Below are positions 36,866 through 47,028 of a stretch of DNA of 64,000 bases, in pieces. Below the pieces are notes generated by a model. It was not told the origin of the DNA. It saw nothing but the letters and a program-made list of their open reading frames with translations, and searched no databases. Positions within the stretch are counted from its first letter, which is position 1, and each line of letters begins with the position of its first letter. The translations under genes were made by a program, and so were the position numbers. Source of the DNA: Acetispira formosa (nom. nud.). GTDB lineage: Bacteria; Desulfobacterota; Desulfarculia; Adiutricales; Adiutricaceae. Location of the stretch: assembly GCA_023525915.1 (NCBI GenBank), contig CP026657.1, positions 2,132,001 to 2,196,000 on the forward strand. Reading direction: 5' to 3'.

Positions 36866-38164
36866 CTAATGCTTAAATGCCCGTTGGCCTGTAAAAACCA
36901 TGGCTACTTTGGGTTTGGCCTGATTGACGGCCTCAATGCTCTCCCAATCCCTAAGGGAACCGCCCGGATGGGCAATGGCCGAAATCCCCTGCCTCAAGGC
37001 CACATCCACCCCGTCGCGGAACGGGAAGAAAGCGTCCGATATCATGATCGACCCGGCCAGTCCGGCTTTGGCCTCCTGGGTGGCTTTATCGATATCACGC
37101 AAGGTGTCTTTGGAAGCCCGCTTCTGCTCCACCGCCAGTTCCAGCTCTTTGTAAGACATGTGGTGAAGTTCCTGGCAGATGGAATCGGCATAATTACGAT
37201 ACGCCTTGAAAATAGCCGCTTCCACAATTCCGACCCGATCCTGGCCGCCCGCGCCAATGGCGGCGGTCACTCCGTCTTTCACAAACAGGACCGAGTTGGA
37301 AGTCACCCCCTGTTCCACGGCCCAGCCGAAAACCATGTCATTCAGTTCGCGGGCAGTGGGCTTGCGCTCCGGCACGTAAATCCGGCCCTGGTGTTCAGCC
37401 CTGGCCGGGATGAAATCCTTGGACGACAGAATCGCGTTCTTTGATGACTGCTGAAGAATCAATCCGCCGTCCATCAGGCTCTTGATATCCAGAAAGCGTT
37501 TGGCGGCCAGGTTTTTCAGCTTGTCGATATTTTTGATTTTAAAGATCCGCAGGTCTTTTTTGCGCATCAGGATTTCCAGCGCACCCTCTTCAAAGTCCGG
37601 CGCGGCCACAACTTCCAGATAATGGCTGTTCATCAGGCGAGCGCAGGCCTTGTCCACCGGGCGGTTGACCACAGCCGCGCCGCCGAAGGCGGCAACCCGG
37701 TCCGCCTCCCAGGCTTTCTCAAAGGCGGCCTTCACACTTCGGCCCAAAGCCGCCCCGGAAGGATTGTTGTGCTTAATTATCACAGCGGCCGGTTTTTCCG
37801 TCAGATACCGCAGAATGCCAAGGGCGGAATCAACATCGGTGAGATTTGTTTTGGAGGGGTGTTTGCCGCAGCCGAACATCATGTTGGTGGCCGGGTTGCC
37901 GTCGGCCAGGGCCGAGACCAGCGCGTCTTTGGGGCCGACGTATTTAACGCCGGCCTGGGTCAGATTGCCGTTGACCAGCCGGTAGAGGGCCGCTTCCTGG
38001 CCGGGATTTTCGCCATATCGCAGGCCGCTTTCAACAGCTTCACCATCTTCGGGTTTGATTTTATAAACCTGTTTGTGGTAGATGAGAGTGGTTTCCCCGA
38101 TTTTCAGCGATATCTCATTGGGGAAGTGGTCATGCATAATCTGGCGGTATTGTTCCCGGCCCAT
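36866..38164 (-). CDS. Stand-alone AICAR formyltransferase (PurH C-terminal type)
   Basis: Transfers a formyl group to AICAR in the penultimate step of purine synthesis. The 432-residue protein holds the PurH transformylase signatures RYGENPGQEAALY, KHNNPSGAALG and AFGGAAVVN, and ends HPGGSLRD...AMVFTGQRAFKH. The N-terminal IMP cyclohydrolase domain of bifunctional PurH is absent, so IMP closure must be done by another protein. The ATG at 38164 has GGAGG 6 nt upstream and is preferred over 38176. The gene is divergent from the RNA methyltransferase gene. Confidence 0.9.
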   Translation of the reverse strand: MGREQYRQIMHDHFPNEISLKIGETTLIYHKQVYKIKPEDGEAVESGLRYGENPGQEAALYRLVNGNLTQAGVKYVGPKDALVSALADGNPATNMMFGCGKHPSKTNLTDVDSALGILRYLTEKPAAVIIKHNNPSGAALGRSVKAAFEKAWEADRVAAFGGAAVVNRPVDKACARLMNSHYLEVVAAPDFEEGALEILMRKKDLRIFKIKNIDKLKNLAAKRFLDIKSLMDGGLILQQSSKNAILSSKDFIPARAEHQGRIYVPERKPTARELNDMVFGWAVEQGVTSNSVLFVKDGVTAAIGAGGQDRVGIVEAAIFKAYRNYADSICQELHHMSYKELELAVEQKRASKDTLRDIDKATQEAKAGLAGSIMISDAFFPFRDGVDVALRQGISAIAHPGGSLRDWESIEAVNQAKPKVAMVFTGQRAFKH

Positions 38165-38238
38165 GAAAGCCTCCATAAGTTCCGCGAGGTCTGGCCCCGC
38201 TGTTAAAAATAACGATTATACACAGAAAGCGGCAATAT

Positions 38239-39618
38239 ATGAACTCCAAAGCGAAATCAGGAAAAACTTTTTCCCCTGAACCGGTTGAGCTGAATGTGGA
38301 AAAATTGATTTCCGGCGGGCTGGGGCTGGCCAGGCTCAATGGCGAAGCCATCCTGATACCGGGCGCTCTGCCGGGTGAAACGCTGGCGGCCTCTTTGCAC
38401 GCACCCGCCAAGGGAGTGCGTCGCGGCCGGATTCTGGAAATAGCCGCGCCCTCCCCTTTCCGAATCCAGCCGGATTGCCCTCTGGCCGGACGCTGCGGCG
38501 GCTGTGATTTCATCCATGTTCAGCCGGAAACCGCGCTGAAGCTGAAAAGCGAAGCGGCCCTGAGCGATATGGCCGAGGCCTGGGGCCTGGAAATATCTTT
38601 GGTGGACTCGCCGGAGCAGGCTCATTACCGCACGCGGGCCACGCTACATTTGGGTTTGGGGGGCGACGGCAAACCCGGTCTGGGGTTTTATGATGATAAA
38701 CGCGGTCTGGTCGAGTTTGATGACTGCCGTCTCATAAACCGGCAGTTAGTGAGTCTGGCCGGGCTACTGCGCCGCTGGGCGCTGACTTTGCCGGTAGAAG
38801 CGGCCACCGGGGCGGAATTCAGCCTGACGCTGGGCAGTGAGAGGAGCGGAGCCTTTATCGCGGTAAGCCCCCCGCCTCCGGCCGCTGGAGGCCGGGGCCG
38901 CCGCACTGAAACGCCCAAGCTGCCGCCCGCCCTGCTCAAATCGCTGGAAGGGCTGCCGGGTTTTCTGGCAAAGGAAACGCCGCTTCCGGTGGGATGCTTT
39001 GCGCGCCCTGCCTTTCGCGGGCCTCTGAGGCCCTTGGCTAAATCAGACCCGGCCAGACTGCCGGTGACTGTCTGGCCGGAACTGAACCTCACCCTGACCG
39101 CCGGTCCCGGCGAATTCACGCAGGTCAATCCGTCGGTGAACAAACTCATGGTCGGCCGCATCCTGGAACTGGCCGCCCCGCTGGCCCCCGGACGCGCTCT
39201 GGACCTTTATTCAGGCCACGGTAATATCGCCCTGCCCCTGGCCCGCTCCGGCTTCAGGGTCACCGCCGTGGAAGATTCGCCGGAAGGGGCGCGGTCCGCC
39301 CGCCTCAATGGCAACGGCTTGATGGAAATACTCCACGACCGCAGTGAAAAGGCTGTGGAGCAGTTGAGCCGCAAAGGTGAAAAATTCGATCTGATCGTGC
39401 TCGATCCGCCCAGAGCCGGGGCGCGGGATCTGGCCCCGGCCCTGGCGGCCATGAACCCGGACATGATCATCTATGTGGCCTGTCACCCGGCCGTGCTGGC
39501 CAGGGACGTACCCGCCTTTGTCTCGCTGGGCTATCGGCCCGGTCATCTGGCCGCCCTGAACATGTTCCCGCGCACCAGCCATCTGGAAACCATTCTGGCT
39601 CTCAGGAGAAACATATGA
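38239..39618 (+). CDS. RlmD-like 23S rRNA uracil-C5 methyltransferase
   Basis: A 459-residue TrmA/RumA-family enzyme that methylates uracil in RNA. The N-terminal ~60 residues form a TRAM-like barrel (LNVEKLISGGLGLARLNGEAILIPGALPGE). The iron-sulfur Cys cluster is CPLAGRCGGC plus a later DDCR. The SAM motif ALDLYSGHGNIALPLA and the nucleophile region IIYVACHPAVLARDV are present; the usual VSCNP is VACHP here. Which uracil is modified cannot be told from sequence. The stop overlaps the next gene (ATGA). Confidence 0.88.
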   Translation: MNSKAKSGKTFSPEPVELNVEKLISGGLGLARLNGEAILIPGALPGETLAASLHAPAKGVRRGRILEIAAPSPFRIQPDCPLAGRCGGCDFIHVQPETALKLKSEAALSDMAEAWGLEISLVDSPEQAHYRTRATLHLGLGGDGKPGLGFYDDKRGLVEFDDCRLINRQLVSLAGLLRRWALTLPVEAATGAEFSLTLGSERSGAFIAVSPPPPAAGGRGRRTETPKLPPALLKSLEGLPGFLAKETPLPVGCFARPAFRGPLRPLAKSDPARLPVTVWPELNLTLTAGPGEFTQVNPSVNKLMVGRILELAAPLAPGRALDLYSGHGNIALPLARSGFRVTAVEDSPEGARSARLNGNGLMEILHDRSEKAVEQLSRKGEKFDLIVLDPPRAGARDLAPALAAMNPDMIIYVACHPAVLARDVPAFVSLGYRPGHLAALNMFPRTSHLETILALRRNI

Positions 39619-40436
39619 CCAGCTATATCAGGCTCAACAAAGCCAACTGGGATGAAAGGGCGCCGCTCCACGCCGCCTCCAAAGAGTATGACCTGAGTTC
39701 ATTCATAAACGACCCGGAACATATTTCCGAAGTGGTGCGTTTCGACCGGCCCCTGCTGGGAGATATTTCCGGGCGGCGCGGAATCCACCTTCAGTGCCAT
39801 ATCGGCACGGACACCATATCCCTGGCCCGGCTGGGCGCGGCCATGACCGGGCTGGATTTTTCACCGGCCTCCATCGCCCAGGCCCGCCTGCTGAGCGAAA
39901 AATGCGGAACCCAGGCCCAATTCATAGAAAGTGAGGTCTATTCGGCCCTACAGGCGGCGGAGCCATCTTCATTTGATTTCGTTTATACCGGAATAGGCGC
40001 ACTGTGCTGGCTTCCCGACATTGACCAGTGGGCGCGGATAGTATCCGGCCTTTTGCGGCCCGGCGGGCGCTTGTTCATACGCGAGGCGCACCCGATCCTC
40101 TGGAGCCTGGATGAGAGCAGACAGGACGCGCTAGTGGTAAGATATCCATATTTCGAGCAAAAAGAGCCCATGATCTGGGATGACGAAACCACCTATGTGG
40201 ACACGGACGGCCGCAGGATTCAATCAACCGTCACGCATGAATGGAATCATGGACTGGGGGAGATTTTTACGGCCCTTCTGAACCATCGGATGGAGATCGC
40301 TTTTTTTCATGAGCATGACTGTGTTCCCTGGGAAGCCCTGCCGGGGCAGATGGTTCTGGAAAACGAACAATGGCGTCTGGCCGCAGACAGACACCGGCTG
40401 CCTCTGGCTTATACCCTTCAGGCCGTCAAGCTCTAG
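39615..40436 (+). CDS. Class I SAM-dependent methyltransferase
   Basis: A 273-residue methyltransferase. YDLSSFINDPEHISEVVRF is followed by motif I in IHLQCHIGTDTISLARLGA, then GLDFSPASIAQARLLSEKCG and the catalytic-side segment FDFVYTGIGALCWLPDIDQWA. The HIGTD version of motif I occurs in a subgroup of small-molecule methyltransferases. It overlaps the RlmD-like gene by 4 bp and is translationally coupled to it. The substrate is unknown. Confidence 0.82.
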   Translation: MTSYIRLNKANWDERAPLHAASKEYDLSSFINDPEHISEVVRFDRPLLGDISGRRGIHLQCHIGTDTISLARLGAAMTGLDFSPASIAQARLLSEKCGTQAQFIESEVYSALQAAEPSSFDFVYTGIGALCWLPDIDQWARIVSGLLRPGGRLFIREAHPILWSLDESRQDALVVRYPYFEQKEPMIWDDETTYVDTDGRRIQSTVTHEWNHGLGEIFTALLNHRMEIAFFHEHDCVPWEALPGQMVLENEQWRLAADRHRLPLAYTLQAVKL

Positions 40437-40454
40437 AACATAGTCAAGGTTGTA

Positions 40455-40500
40455 ATTTCAGAAACACATTTCTCCCGGCGGCGGACCCGCTACCCGCGCA
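40455..40500. repeat. Family F arm remnant
   Basis: ACACATTTCTCCCGGCGGCG and the tail CCCGCTACCCGCGCAGCTTT match the right flank of P2 palindromes. The left part is gone. Confidence 0.55.
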
Positions 40501-40507
40501 GCTTTGA

Positions 40508-42967
40508 CTAATTCTGGCGGAGCAGGCTGCCGCCGCACTCTGAAGATGGAGACTTGAGCTCCTGAAGCACGGCCAGGGCGTGGTCGAATTTGTTGGCGTT
40601 GATGCTTCGGTAGAGGTCGTCAAGGTTATCGCGGCAGGAACGCGGCCAGGCCAGGGCCTGACTCTGGCGCACCAACTCGCGGCAGGAAACCAGGTGGCCG
40701 TGGCGGATCATGTTCTCCAACTCGGTCAGAAGCACAAACCTCTCCTGATGCAAGGCTTCGCTGGCCTCCACTTCCGGCAGTTCACGTTTCCAGCGCAAAA
40801 GACAGTTGAACAGGTCGCGGGGGTTGATGGGCTTGGTCAGATGCTCGTTCATGCCCGCTTCCAGGCTTCTGGCCTCATCGCCGCTCATGGCGTGGGCCGT
40901 CATGGCGATAATGGGCAAATCCTTGAAGCGCGGCAATTGCCGGATCAGCCGCGTGGCGGTTATGCCGTCCATAACCGGCATCTGCACATCCATCAGCACA
41001 ATGTCGAATTCATTTCTTTCCAGAAGTTCCAGGGCTTCGCGGCCATTGTTGGCGATTACGACAACCTGCTCAACCTTCTTCAGAAACTCGCGCACCACCA
41101 CCTGGTTCAGATCATTGTCCTCAACCAGCAGAATACGCATGCCCTTGAGTTTTTGCACCAGATCAACGCCCTGATGGGAAACCGCCTTGGATCGGGATTT
41201 TTCACTCTTTTGCCGGGCCAGCATATCCGCTTCGCTAACCCGTCCGAGACGCACGCTGAAGCGGAAAGTGGAGCCGCAGCCTTCCTGGCTGTGGCAATTA
41301 ATCTCACCGCCCATAAGCTCAACCAGACGGCGGCAGAGCACCAGCCCCAGGCCGGTCCCGCCGAAGCGCCGGGAGATGGATCCGTCGGCCTGTGAGAAGG
41401 GCCGGAACAGCTTGGACTGCCCGACCGCGGACATGCCTATGCCGGTATCAGTGACCGAGAATGACACCACCACTTCACCGCTGTCCTGCCGCCCAAGCTC
41501 CGCCCGCACCGAAACCATGCCCTTTTCCGTGAATTTCAGGGCATTGGAAACCAGATTTATCAGCACCTGATTCAGGCGCAGAGGATCGCCGATAAAATCC
41601 TCCGGCAGTTCCGGGGCGGAGGTGACTTCCAAAACCAGCCCCTTTTCCCTGGCCCGCTCTTCATTGAGATCCCGCACGCCCTGAAGGACATCGGCCAGCG
41701 AAAAATGGACCCGTTCCATCTCCAGCATGCCCGCTTCCACCTTGGAAAAATCCAGAATGTCGTTGATGATCCGCAACAGAGCCTTGGCCGCGAAATCAAC
41801 CTTTCGCAGCAGGTCGCGCTGATGATCCGTCAAGTCAGTGCCGAGCACCACATGGGTCATGCCGATGACCGCGTTCATGGGGGTTCTGATCTCATGGCTC
41901 ATGTTGGCCAGAAAATCGCTCTTGGCCTTATTGGCGCTGTTGGCCTCCCTGGCCAGCACCGTGGCCCGGTCCACCGCCTGGGCCAGAAAGGCGTTGGAAC
42001 TCTCCAGCGCCCTCTGAGCCTTGCGCAGATCATCATTAACGCCCGCATTGTGAATGGCCGTACCCACCAGCGTCCCGGCCGCCCGCAGCATGCTCTCTTC
42101 CGCTTCCGTCCAGGTGCGTTCGCCGCGGCAGTCGTCAAAACCGATGAAACCCCAGATTTGGCCCTTGATGAAAATGGGGGCCACCAGAATGGAAAGAATG
42201 TCCGGACGGGCCAGATTCTTCCTCTGCTCAGGCGGCATGTCCTTCACCAGGCTGTTGACGCAGCGGCTTTCCAGAAAATACTCCATCCAGATGGGCGCGG
42301 CTTCGGTCAGGGGCACGTCCGTCGGCATTTCCAGGCCCTCTTGGGACTCTTCACCCAGTGACCATTCATAGAGCTGGCTGGCATAAAGGGCGTCGTCATT
42401 GTGATTGGGGCTGGGATGAATGCTCCAGACATAGACCCGGTCCACAGCCGTGGCCCGGCCCAGAATCGACAGCACATTGTTGAGATTGGCCTTGAAATCA
42501 TCGCGGTCGGCCAGAAGGATCTGGGCGGCCCGGCTGACGGCCAGCGACAGATCGTCCAGGCGGCCGCGCAGGTTGCGCGGCCCGGCGGCAACCGGAGCAT
42601 CGACCTCACTGACCATGAGGGTGGCGGCGATGAGATCGTTTTGCGTATCAATGTGAATAATGCTGATCCTGGCCCCGACCGGGTTGCCGTTCGGAGAGGT
42701 GAAGCAGCCGGCCCAGTAATGCTCCGGGTTGACATGCCCCTGAGCCTTGGCCACGCTGAATTGCCGGGCCAGCCACTCGGCGGCGTGGGCACAGTCCAGG
42801 CAGTCGGCCAGAGGGCCGCCTTTTTCCGGCGCGCCCTTCAGGGTGTCATCAAAAAGTTTGTTCCATCCAAGGAGCGTCCCGGCCTGGCCATCGGTCAGGA
42901 ATACCGGCCTGGGGAAGCTCTTTATCAGATCCTCCGCCAGATTGGTAATTGGGGGGCAGGGTTGCAT
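40508..42967 (-). CDS. Hybrid sensor histidine kinase / response regulator
   Basis: A soluble ~819-residue signalling protein. A PAS-like domain (~15-125) and a GAF domain (~140-310, WSIHPSP... [11 protein letters not shown]) are joined by a coiled coil to the HisKA domain. The phosphorylated His358 lies in [15 protein letters not shown]. The HATPase domain has the N box [14 protein letters not shown] and DTGIGM. A REC domain (~608-725) carries Asp660 in [14 protein letters not shown]. The last ~80 residues are helical and might be a degenerate Hpt. No membrane segment is seen, so the signal is cytoplasmic. The ATG at 42967 has AAGG 8 nt upstream; a TTG at 42991 is less likely. No cognate regulator gene is adjacent. 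Confidence 0.92.
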   Translation of the reverse strand: MQPCPPITNLAEDLIKSFPRPVFLTDGQAGTLLGWNKLFDDTLKGAPEKGGPLADCLDCAHAAEWLARQFSVAKAQGHVNPEHYWAGCFTSPNGNPVGARISIIHIDTQNDLIAATLMVSEVDAPVAAGPRNLRGRLDDLSLAVSRAAQILLADRDDFKANLNNVLSILGRATAVDRVYVWSIHPSPNHNDDALYASQLYEWSLGEESQEGLEMPTDVPLTEAAPIWMEYFLESRCVNSLVKDMPPEQRKNLARPDILSILVAPIFIKGQIWGFIGFDDCRGERTWTEAEESMLRAAGTLVGTAIHNAGVNDDLRKAQRALESSNAFLAQAVDRATVLAREANSANKAKSDFLANMSHEIRTPMNAVIGMTHVVLGTDLTDHQRDLLRKVDFAAKALLRIINDILDFSKVEAGMLEMERVHFSLADVLQGVRDLNEERAREKGLVLEVTSAPELPEDFIGDPLRLNQVLINLVSNALKFTEKGMVSVRAELGRQDSGEVVVSFSVTDTGIGMSAVGQSKLFRPFSQADGSISRRFGGTGLGLVLCRRLVELMGGEINCHSQEGCGSTFRFSVRLGRVSEADMLARQKSEKSRSKAVSHQGVDLVQKLKGMRILLVEDNDLNQVVVREFLKKVEQVVVIANNGREALELLERNEFDIVLMDVQMPVMDGITATRLIRQLPRFKDLPIIAMTAHAMSGDEARSLEAGMNEHLTKPINPRDLFNCLLRWKRELPEVEASEALHQERFVLLTELENMIRHGHLVSCRELVRQSQALAWPRSCRDNLDDLYRSINANKFDHALAVLQELKSPSSECGGSLLRQN

Positions 42968-43665
42968 ATGTTTATCCTTCGAAAAAGACAAGCGAAAAGG
43001 GGGCCAGGCTGTGTCTTAATCTAACTAATCGCCCGTTTACAAGTTGTCGATAATTGGTGACTTAAGGCAAAGCGCCAGCCTGCGGTTTCCCGCACGTTTA
43101 TGCCCGCTTCATGTCACGTTAAAAAAAGACGCTCGTTCCGGTTAATCCATTCAGTTTGAATGTTCATGACTGCCGCATCCGCTTTATATGCTGTTTCGAC
43201 CGACACATCACTTAATTTATGATATCATTATTCAAGCAAAAATAAAATAGCTGGGATGATTTGGAAAATTCAAATTTCTCAATAAAATATTGACACACCT
43301 GCAAAGATAATATTTAATAGCAATATAATTTTTAATCCACAATTCACCACAACTTGATTATTAACCATTTTATAAAGTGTTATCCGACAACAGCCACAGT
43401 CATCTTGAGGTCTGATAAAATTTATCCTTCCCGCCCCCCTTTTTTTATTAGGCGGAGCTTGAATTATTTAACGATTATGGGTATTATGTCTGTTGGATCA
43501 TTATCATCCATATGGATCCTTGTAATGCCGAAAGGCGGCATTACACCCGCACGGGCGAACGGCCCGGCGACGGCTGTTTCCCCATAGATATGCCGCATGG
43601 GCGGCGGGAAGCGGGCGCGCTCCGGCCGGCGGGTTGGCTCCCAGTAATGAAAGGAGTTTTCGCGT
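42968..43665. other. Long AT-rich intergenic region with a hairpin before the TolC gene
   Basis: About 670 bp without a supported gene. TTGACA (43290-43295) and TTTAAT (43313-43318), 17 bp apart, make a plausible promoter, but ~350 nt from the next start. A clean hairpin, GTAATGCCG with CGGCATTAC around an AAAGG-type loop, lies at about 43523-43546, within the would-be leader. No known riboswitch class was recognised. Confidence 0.45.
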
Positions 43666-45138
43666 ATGTATAAATCCAGACTGCTTGCAGGCCTTCTAGG
43701 CCTGGGTCTGATTATTTTTCCGGGCTGCGCTGACACCAGCCGGACCAAGGTGGCCATGCCGCCACTGGCCCCCAGCCCCACCCCCGAGACGGTCTTCGGC
43801 GAGGCGACCCTCTTGCCGGGGGGCAAACCTGAAGAAGTAGACATGAACATCCCAAAGGCCCCCAACCGGCCTTTGACTCTGGAGGAGTGTCTGGCTCTGG
43901 CTGAAAAAGTCAGTCCCAGGCTGGACAGCGCCGACCAAAGCCATGTGGGCGCGATGTGGACCCGCTGGCAGGCGATAACGGCGTTTCTGCCGACCGCTTC
44001 CACCAGCTACGGAGCCACCACCTATAACGACATGGCGGCTACCGGCCGCAGCAATGCTCTGGGCCGTGATTTCAAGGGCTCCACTGTTTACAGCTGGCAG
44101 ACCCAGGTCAATCAGCCCCTGTTCACCGGCGGACGCAACACGGCTAACTACCTGCTGTCCCAGTTGGGCGTGAGCGCGGCCGAAATTCAGCGTACCCAGG
44201 CCAGAGAAGACCTCTTGCTTTCTGTCAAGCAGGCCTATTACGACATACTGGCCACAGAAAAGGCCCTGGAAGTGGCCAAGACCTCCGTGGTCAACCTTCA
44301 GAGCCACCTGAACGTGGCCACCAATTTCTATGAAGTGGGCATGGTCCCCAAAAACCAGGTGTTGGAAGCCGAGGTCGAACTGGCCAAAGCTGTGCAGGAA
44401 GAAACATCTCTGAATCGCAACTTGATAGTGGCCAAAGCCAAATTGAACATCTTGTTGCGTCAGCCCATTGAAAACCCAATCAGGGTGGTGGATATCCTCA
44501 AATACACCCCCTTTCCGCTGGGCATGCCCCAGTGTCTGGAAGTCAGCCTCAGCGACAGCCCGGAAATGAAACTGGGCCGCAATCAGGTTGAGGTCAGCGC
44601 CAAGAATATCGATGTGGCCCGGGCCGGTTACTATCCCGAAGTAGGCATGGTCTTCACCAATAATTCCACCGGCAATTCGGCCAGCGCCCACGGCGGCTGG
44701 AGCACCAATGACGCCAGCTGGAATGTGGCCACCCTGGCCACCTTCAACTTCTGGGAATGGGGCCGCACCAAGGCGGACGTGGAAAAGAGCAAAGTCGAGC
44801 TCAACCGGTCCATAAACAGCCTGACCAGCCTTGAAGACGAAACCAAACTGGAAGTGACCAGCAACTACCAGACCCTCATCTCGGCCGGCAAGAACATAGA
44901 CGTGTCGGCCAAAGCTGTCGTCTCCGCGGCCGAAGACCTCCGCATGGTGCGTGAGCGCTATATGGAGCAGGTGGCCACCAACACGGAAGTTCTGGACGCG
45001 CAAACCCGTTACTCCAACGCCCAGTATGACCACTATCAGGCCCTGTATAATTACAACCTGGCCTGGGCCACCCTGGAGCGTTCCCTTGGCCGTCAGGTGC
45101 TGCCCAGCGGTTTAGCTCCGGCAAGGGCACGTTCGTAA
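43666..45138 (+). CDS. TolC-family outer-membrane factor lipoprotein, orphan
   Basis: A 490-residue outer-membrane channel protein for efflux or type I secretion. The signal peptide ends in the lipobox IFPGC (Cys ~22), so the mature protein is lipidated like NodT/OprM-type factors. Two repeated OEP halves follow, starting RPLTLEECLALAEKVSPRLDSA and with TQVNQPLFTGGRNTANYLL; the second half includes GQL-like LATFNFWEWGRTKADVEKSK. The C-terminus has LDAQTRYSNAQYDHYQALYNYNLAWATLERSLG. No membrane-fusion or inner-membrane pump gene is adjacent. GAAAGGAG precedes the ATG, and a terminator follows. Confidence 0.9.
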   Translation: MYKSRLLAGLLGLGLIIFPGCADTSRTKVAMPPLAPSPTPETVFGEATLLPGGKPEEVDMNIPKAPNRPLTLEECLALAEKVSPRLDSADQSHVGAMWTRWQAITAFLPTASTSYGATTYNDMAATGRSNALGRDFKGSTVYSWQTQVNQPLFTGGRNTANYLLSQLGVSAAEIQRTQAREDLLLSVKQAYYDILATEKALEVAKTSVVNLQSHLNVATNFYEVGMVPKNQVLEAEVELAKAVQEETSLNRNLIVAKAKLNILLRQPIENPIRVVDILKYTPFPLGMPQCLEVSLSDSPEMKLGRNQVEVSAKNIDVARAGYYPEVGMVFTNNSTGNSASAHGGWSTNDASWNVATLATFNFWEWGRTKADVEKSKVELNRSINSLTSLEDETKLEVTSNYQTLISAGKNIDVSAKAVVSAAEDLRMVRERYMEQVATNTEVLDAQTRYSNAQYDHYQALYNYNLAWATLERSLGRQVLPSGLAPARARS

Positions 45139-45207
45139 AAGATGAAGAGAGGGGCCGCCTTTCCTGGAAAACCCCTCAACCACACAAAGGGGCACAGTCC
45201 CCTTGAC

Positions 45208-45243
45208 CCCACCGCAATTCCTGGGAAGGAATTGCGGTTTTTC
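45208..45243 (+). terminator. Rho-independent terminator after the TolC gene
   Basis: CCGCAATTCC pairs with GGAATTGCGG around TGGGAA-type loop, followed by TTTTTCGTTTT. Confidence 0.88.
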
Positions 45244-45304
45244 GTTTTGGAGCGCGATCAGGCGCGTAGCTGGCGCATCGGTGAGTTGGATAACGAGGTT
45301 TTAA

Positions 45305-46063
45305 ATGAACTGGACACGCACAGAGAGTTTTAAAATTCGTGGTTATGAGATTGGTCCTGATCATCGGGTGCCCCTTCAGAATTTATGCGGCTACATGGAA
45401 GAAGCGGCCTCACTCCATGCGGAGGAGCTCGGTTTTTCAGTGGAGGAGCTGGCCCGCCGGGGGTTGGCCTGGGCACTGACCAGGATTTGGATTGAGTTTG
45501 AGGAATTGCCTTATCTGGGTGGTGAGGTGTTCAGCAATGAGGAATCGAGCTGGATTCATGTTCGCACCTGGCCGGTGTCGGTGGAGCGTCTGCAATACCG
45601 GCGTGATTTTCTGATAAGCTGGCGTGGCCTGATTGTGGCCAGGGCGGTGACGGATTGGGTGGTGATCAATCTCGAATCCCGAAGGGCTGAACGGATACCG
45701 GAATTTATTTGTGCCCTTCAGCCGGAAGCTCCAGAGCGTATTATGGAAGTTGGCCGATTGCGGCTGGCGGGTCAGGAAGGTTCGCCGGAGCTGGTTTCGT
45801 TCCGTGTGCGGCGGGCGGATATTGACCGCAACAATCATGTGAATAACGCGCGTTTCACCGAGTGGATCATGGAGTCCGTGCCGGAGACGATCTCATCTTC
45901 CCGGCGGCTCAAGTTGCTTCAGATTATGTACAGGGCCGAAGGTCTGTATGGTGATACCGTGGTTGTGCGCGGCGGAATGGATACGGATGGGACATTTTTG
46001 CACGGCCTCTACCGTCTCGCCGACAACCGGGAACTGGTCAGAGGGCGCAGCGTTTGGGTATGA
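45305..46063 (+). CDS. Acyl-ACP thioesterase
   Basis: Releases fatty acids from acyl carrier protein. The 252-residue protein is a double hot-dog fold of the FatA/FatB-like family: the N-terminal half starts RTESFKIRGYEIGPDHRVPLQNLCGYMEEAASLHAEELG, and the second half holds the catalytic segment DIDRNNHVNNARFTEWIMES with Asn and His. The WALTRIWIEFEELPYLGGEV stretch is also typical. GAGG before the ATG is weak. The gene is immediately followed by a family B fold-back element, which begins ~10 bp after the stop. Confidence 0.88.
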   Translation: MNWTRTESFKIRGYEIGPDHRVPLQNLCGYMEEAASLHAEELGFSVEELARRGLAWALTRIWIEFEELPYLGGEVFSNEESSWIHVRTWPVSVERLQYRRDFLISWRGLIVARAVTDWVVINLESRRAERIPEFICALQPEAPERIMEVGRLRLAGQEGSPELVSFRVRRADIDRNNHVNNARFTEWIMESVPETISSSRRLKLLQIMYRAEGLYGDTVVVRGGMDTDGTFLHGLYRLADNRELVRGRSVWV

Positions 46064-46072
46064 AGAGTTTTA

Positions 46073-46908
46073 AGGAGTGCGGCCCTTGGCCGCGCGATAA
46101 AGGACTTGGCCTAATAGGCCAACCAAAGGGTTCCACCCTCTGGACTCCGGCTGGGGGAGGGCCCACGCGGGCCCTGCCCCAGACCCCACCCGCGCCAGGG
46201 GGGCGGAGCCCCCTGGACCCCCAAAGAGGTCAGGGTCAGATTCAACTTTCTTCTTCCCGCGTCGCCGCAACTCGCTTCGGGTACGAAGCTCAGACAAGCG
46301 GCGACGCTTCTTACCCTGTCAGCTTCAACCGCTGTCGCCCGCTTCACGTCGCGTCCTTACTGTTTGCTATAGGTGGCCTCATTGGCTTAGTGTTAGTTCA
46401 CGTATGTTCGGCTTCAATCAGCTTCCCCTTAAAGGCTCTTTCCAGTGCTGGTTGTGCGTCTCTCCGCCGCCTATCGCTTTATTGTGGACTTGCTCATTTA
46501 AAAAATGACGCAAAAGTCTCACCGGTTGCAACGCTGGAAAAAACTTTTGGTGGGAAGGAATATTCAGCCGAACATACGTGAAGCAACAATCATTGGATGA
46601 GGTTGCCTATAGCAAAATGTAACAATCCAATGTGAAGTGGCCGACAGCGGTTAAAGCGGAGAGGGTATGAAGCGTCGCCGCTTGTCTGAGCTTCGTACCC
46701 GAAGCGAGTTGCGGCGATGCGGGAAGAAGAAAGTTGAAGCCGACACTGACCTCTTGGGGTTCCAAGGGGCTTGCCCCTTGGCGCGGGTGGGGTCTGGGGT
46801 AGGGCCCGCGTGGGCCCTCCCCCAGCCGGAGTCCAGAGGGTGGAACCCTTTGGTTGGCCTATTAGGCCAAGTCCTTTAAATAGCGCGGCCCTTTGGGCCG
46901 CATTCCTT
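46073..46908. mobile_element. Family B fold-back element, complete copy 2 (~840 bp)
   Basis: Nearly identical to the copy at 29.0 kb over its whole length. The left end GGAGTGCGGCCCTTGGCCGC and the right end GCGGCCCTTTGGGCCGCATT are inverted. The centre again reads TTCACGTATGTTCGGCT and AGCCGAACATACGTGAA. Both strands have open frames in it (up to 175 codons), but these follow the repeat rather than a protein family. Confidence 0.86.
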
Positions 46909-47028
46909 TATCCAAATGCTGCCGGGCAAGCCACTACTTGCTGAAATGTGATTTTTGAATATAATATTTGCGATTCCACATTTTTTTATTATTCAGTTGA
47001 CCACCCGCTCAGAAAAGGAACGCCGCCA

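Noticed and set aside
43696..45033. 445-codon open frame antisense to the TolC-type gene
   Set aside because: Shadow of a well-supported gene; composition-driven and without motifs.
46054..46581. 175-codon open frame in the second family B element
   Set aside because: It overlaps the end of the thioesterase gene and runs through inverted-repeat DNA; the sister copy at 29 kb has the frame broken.
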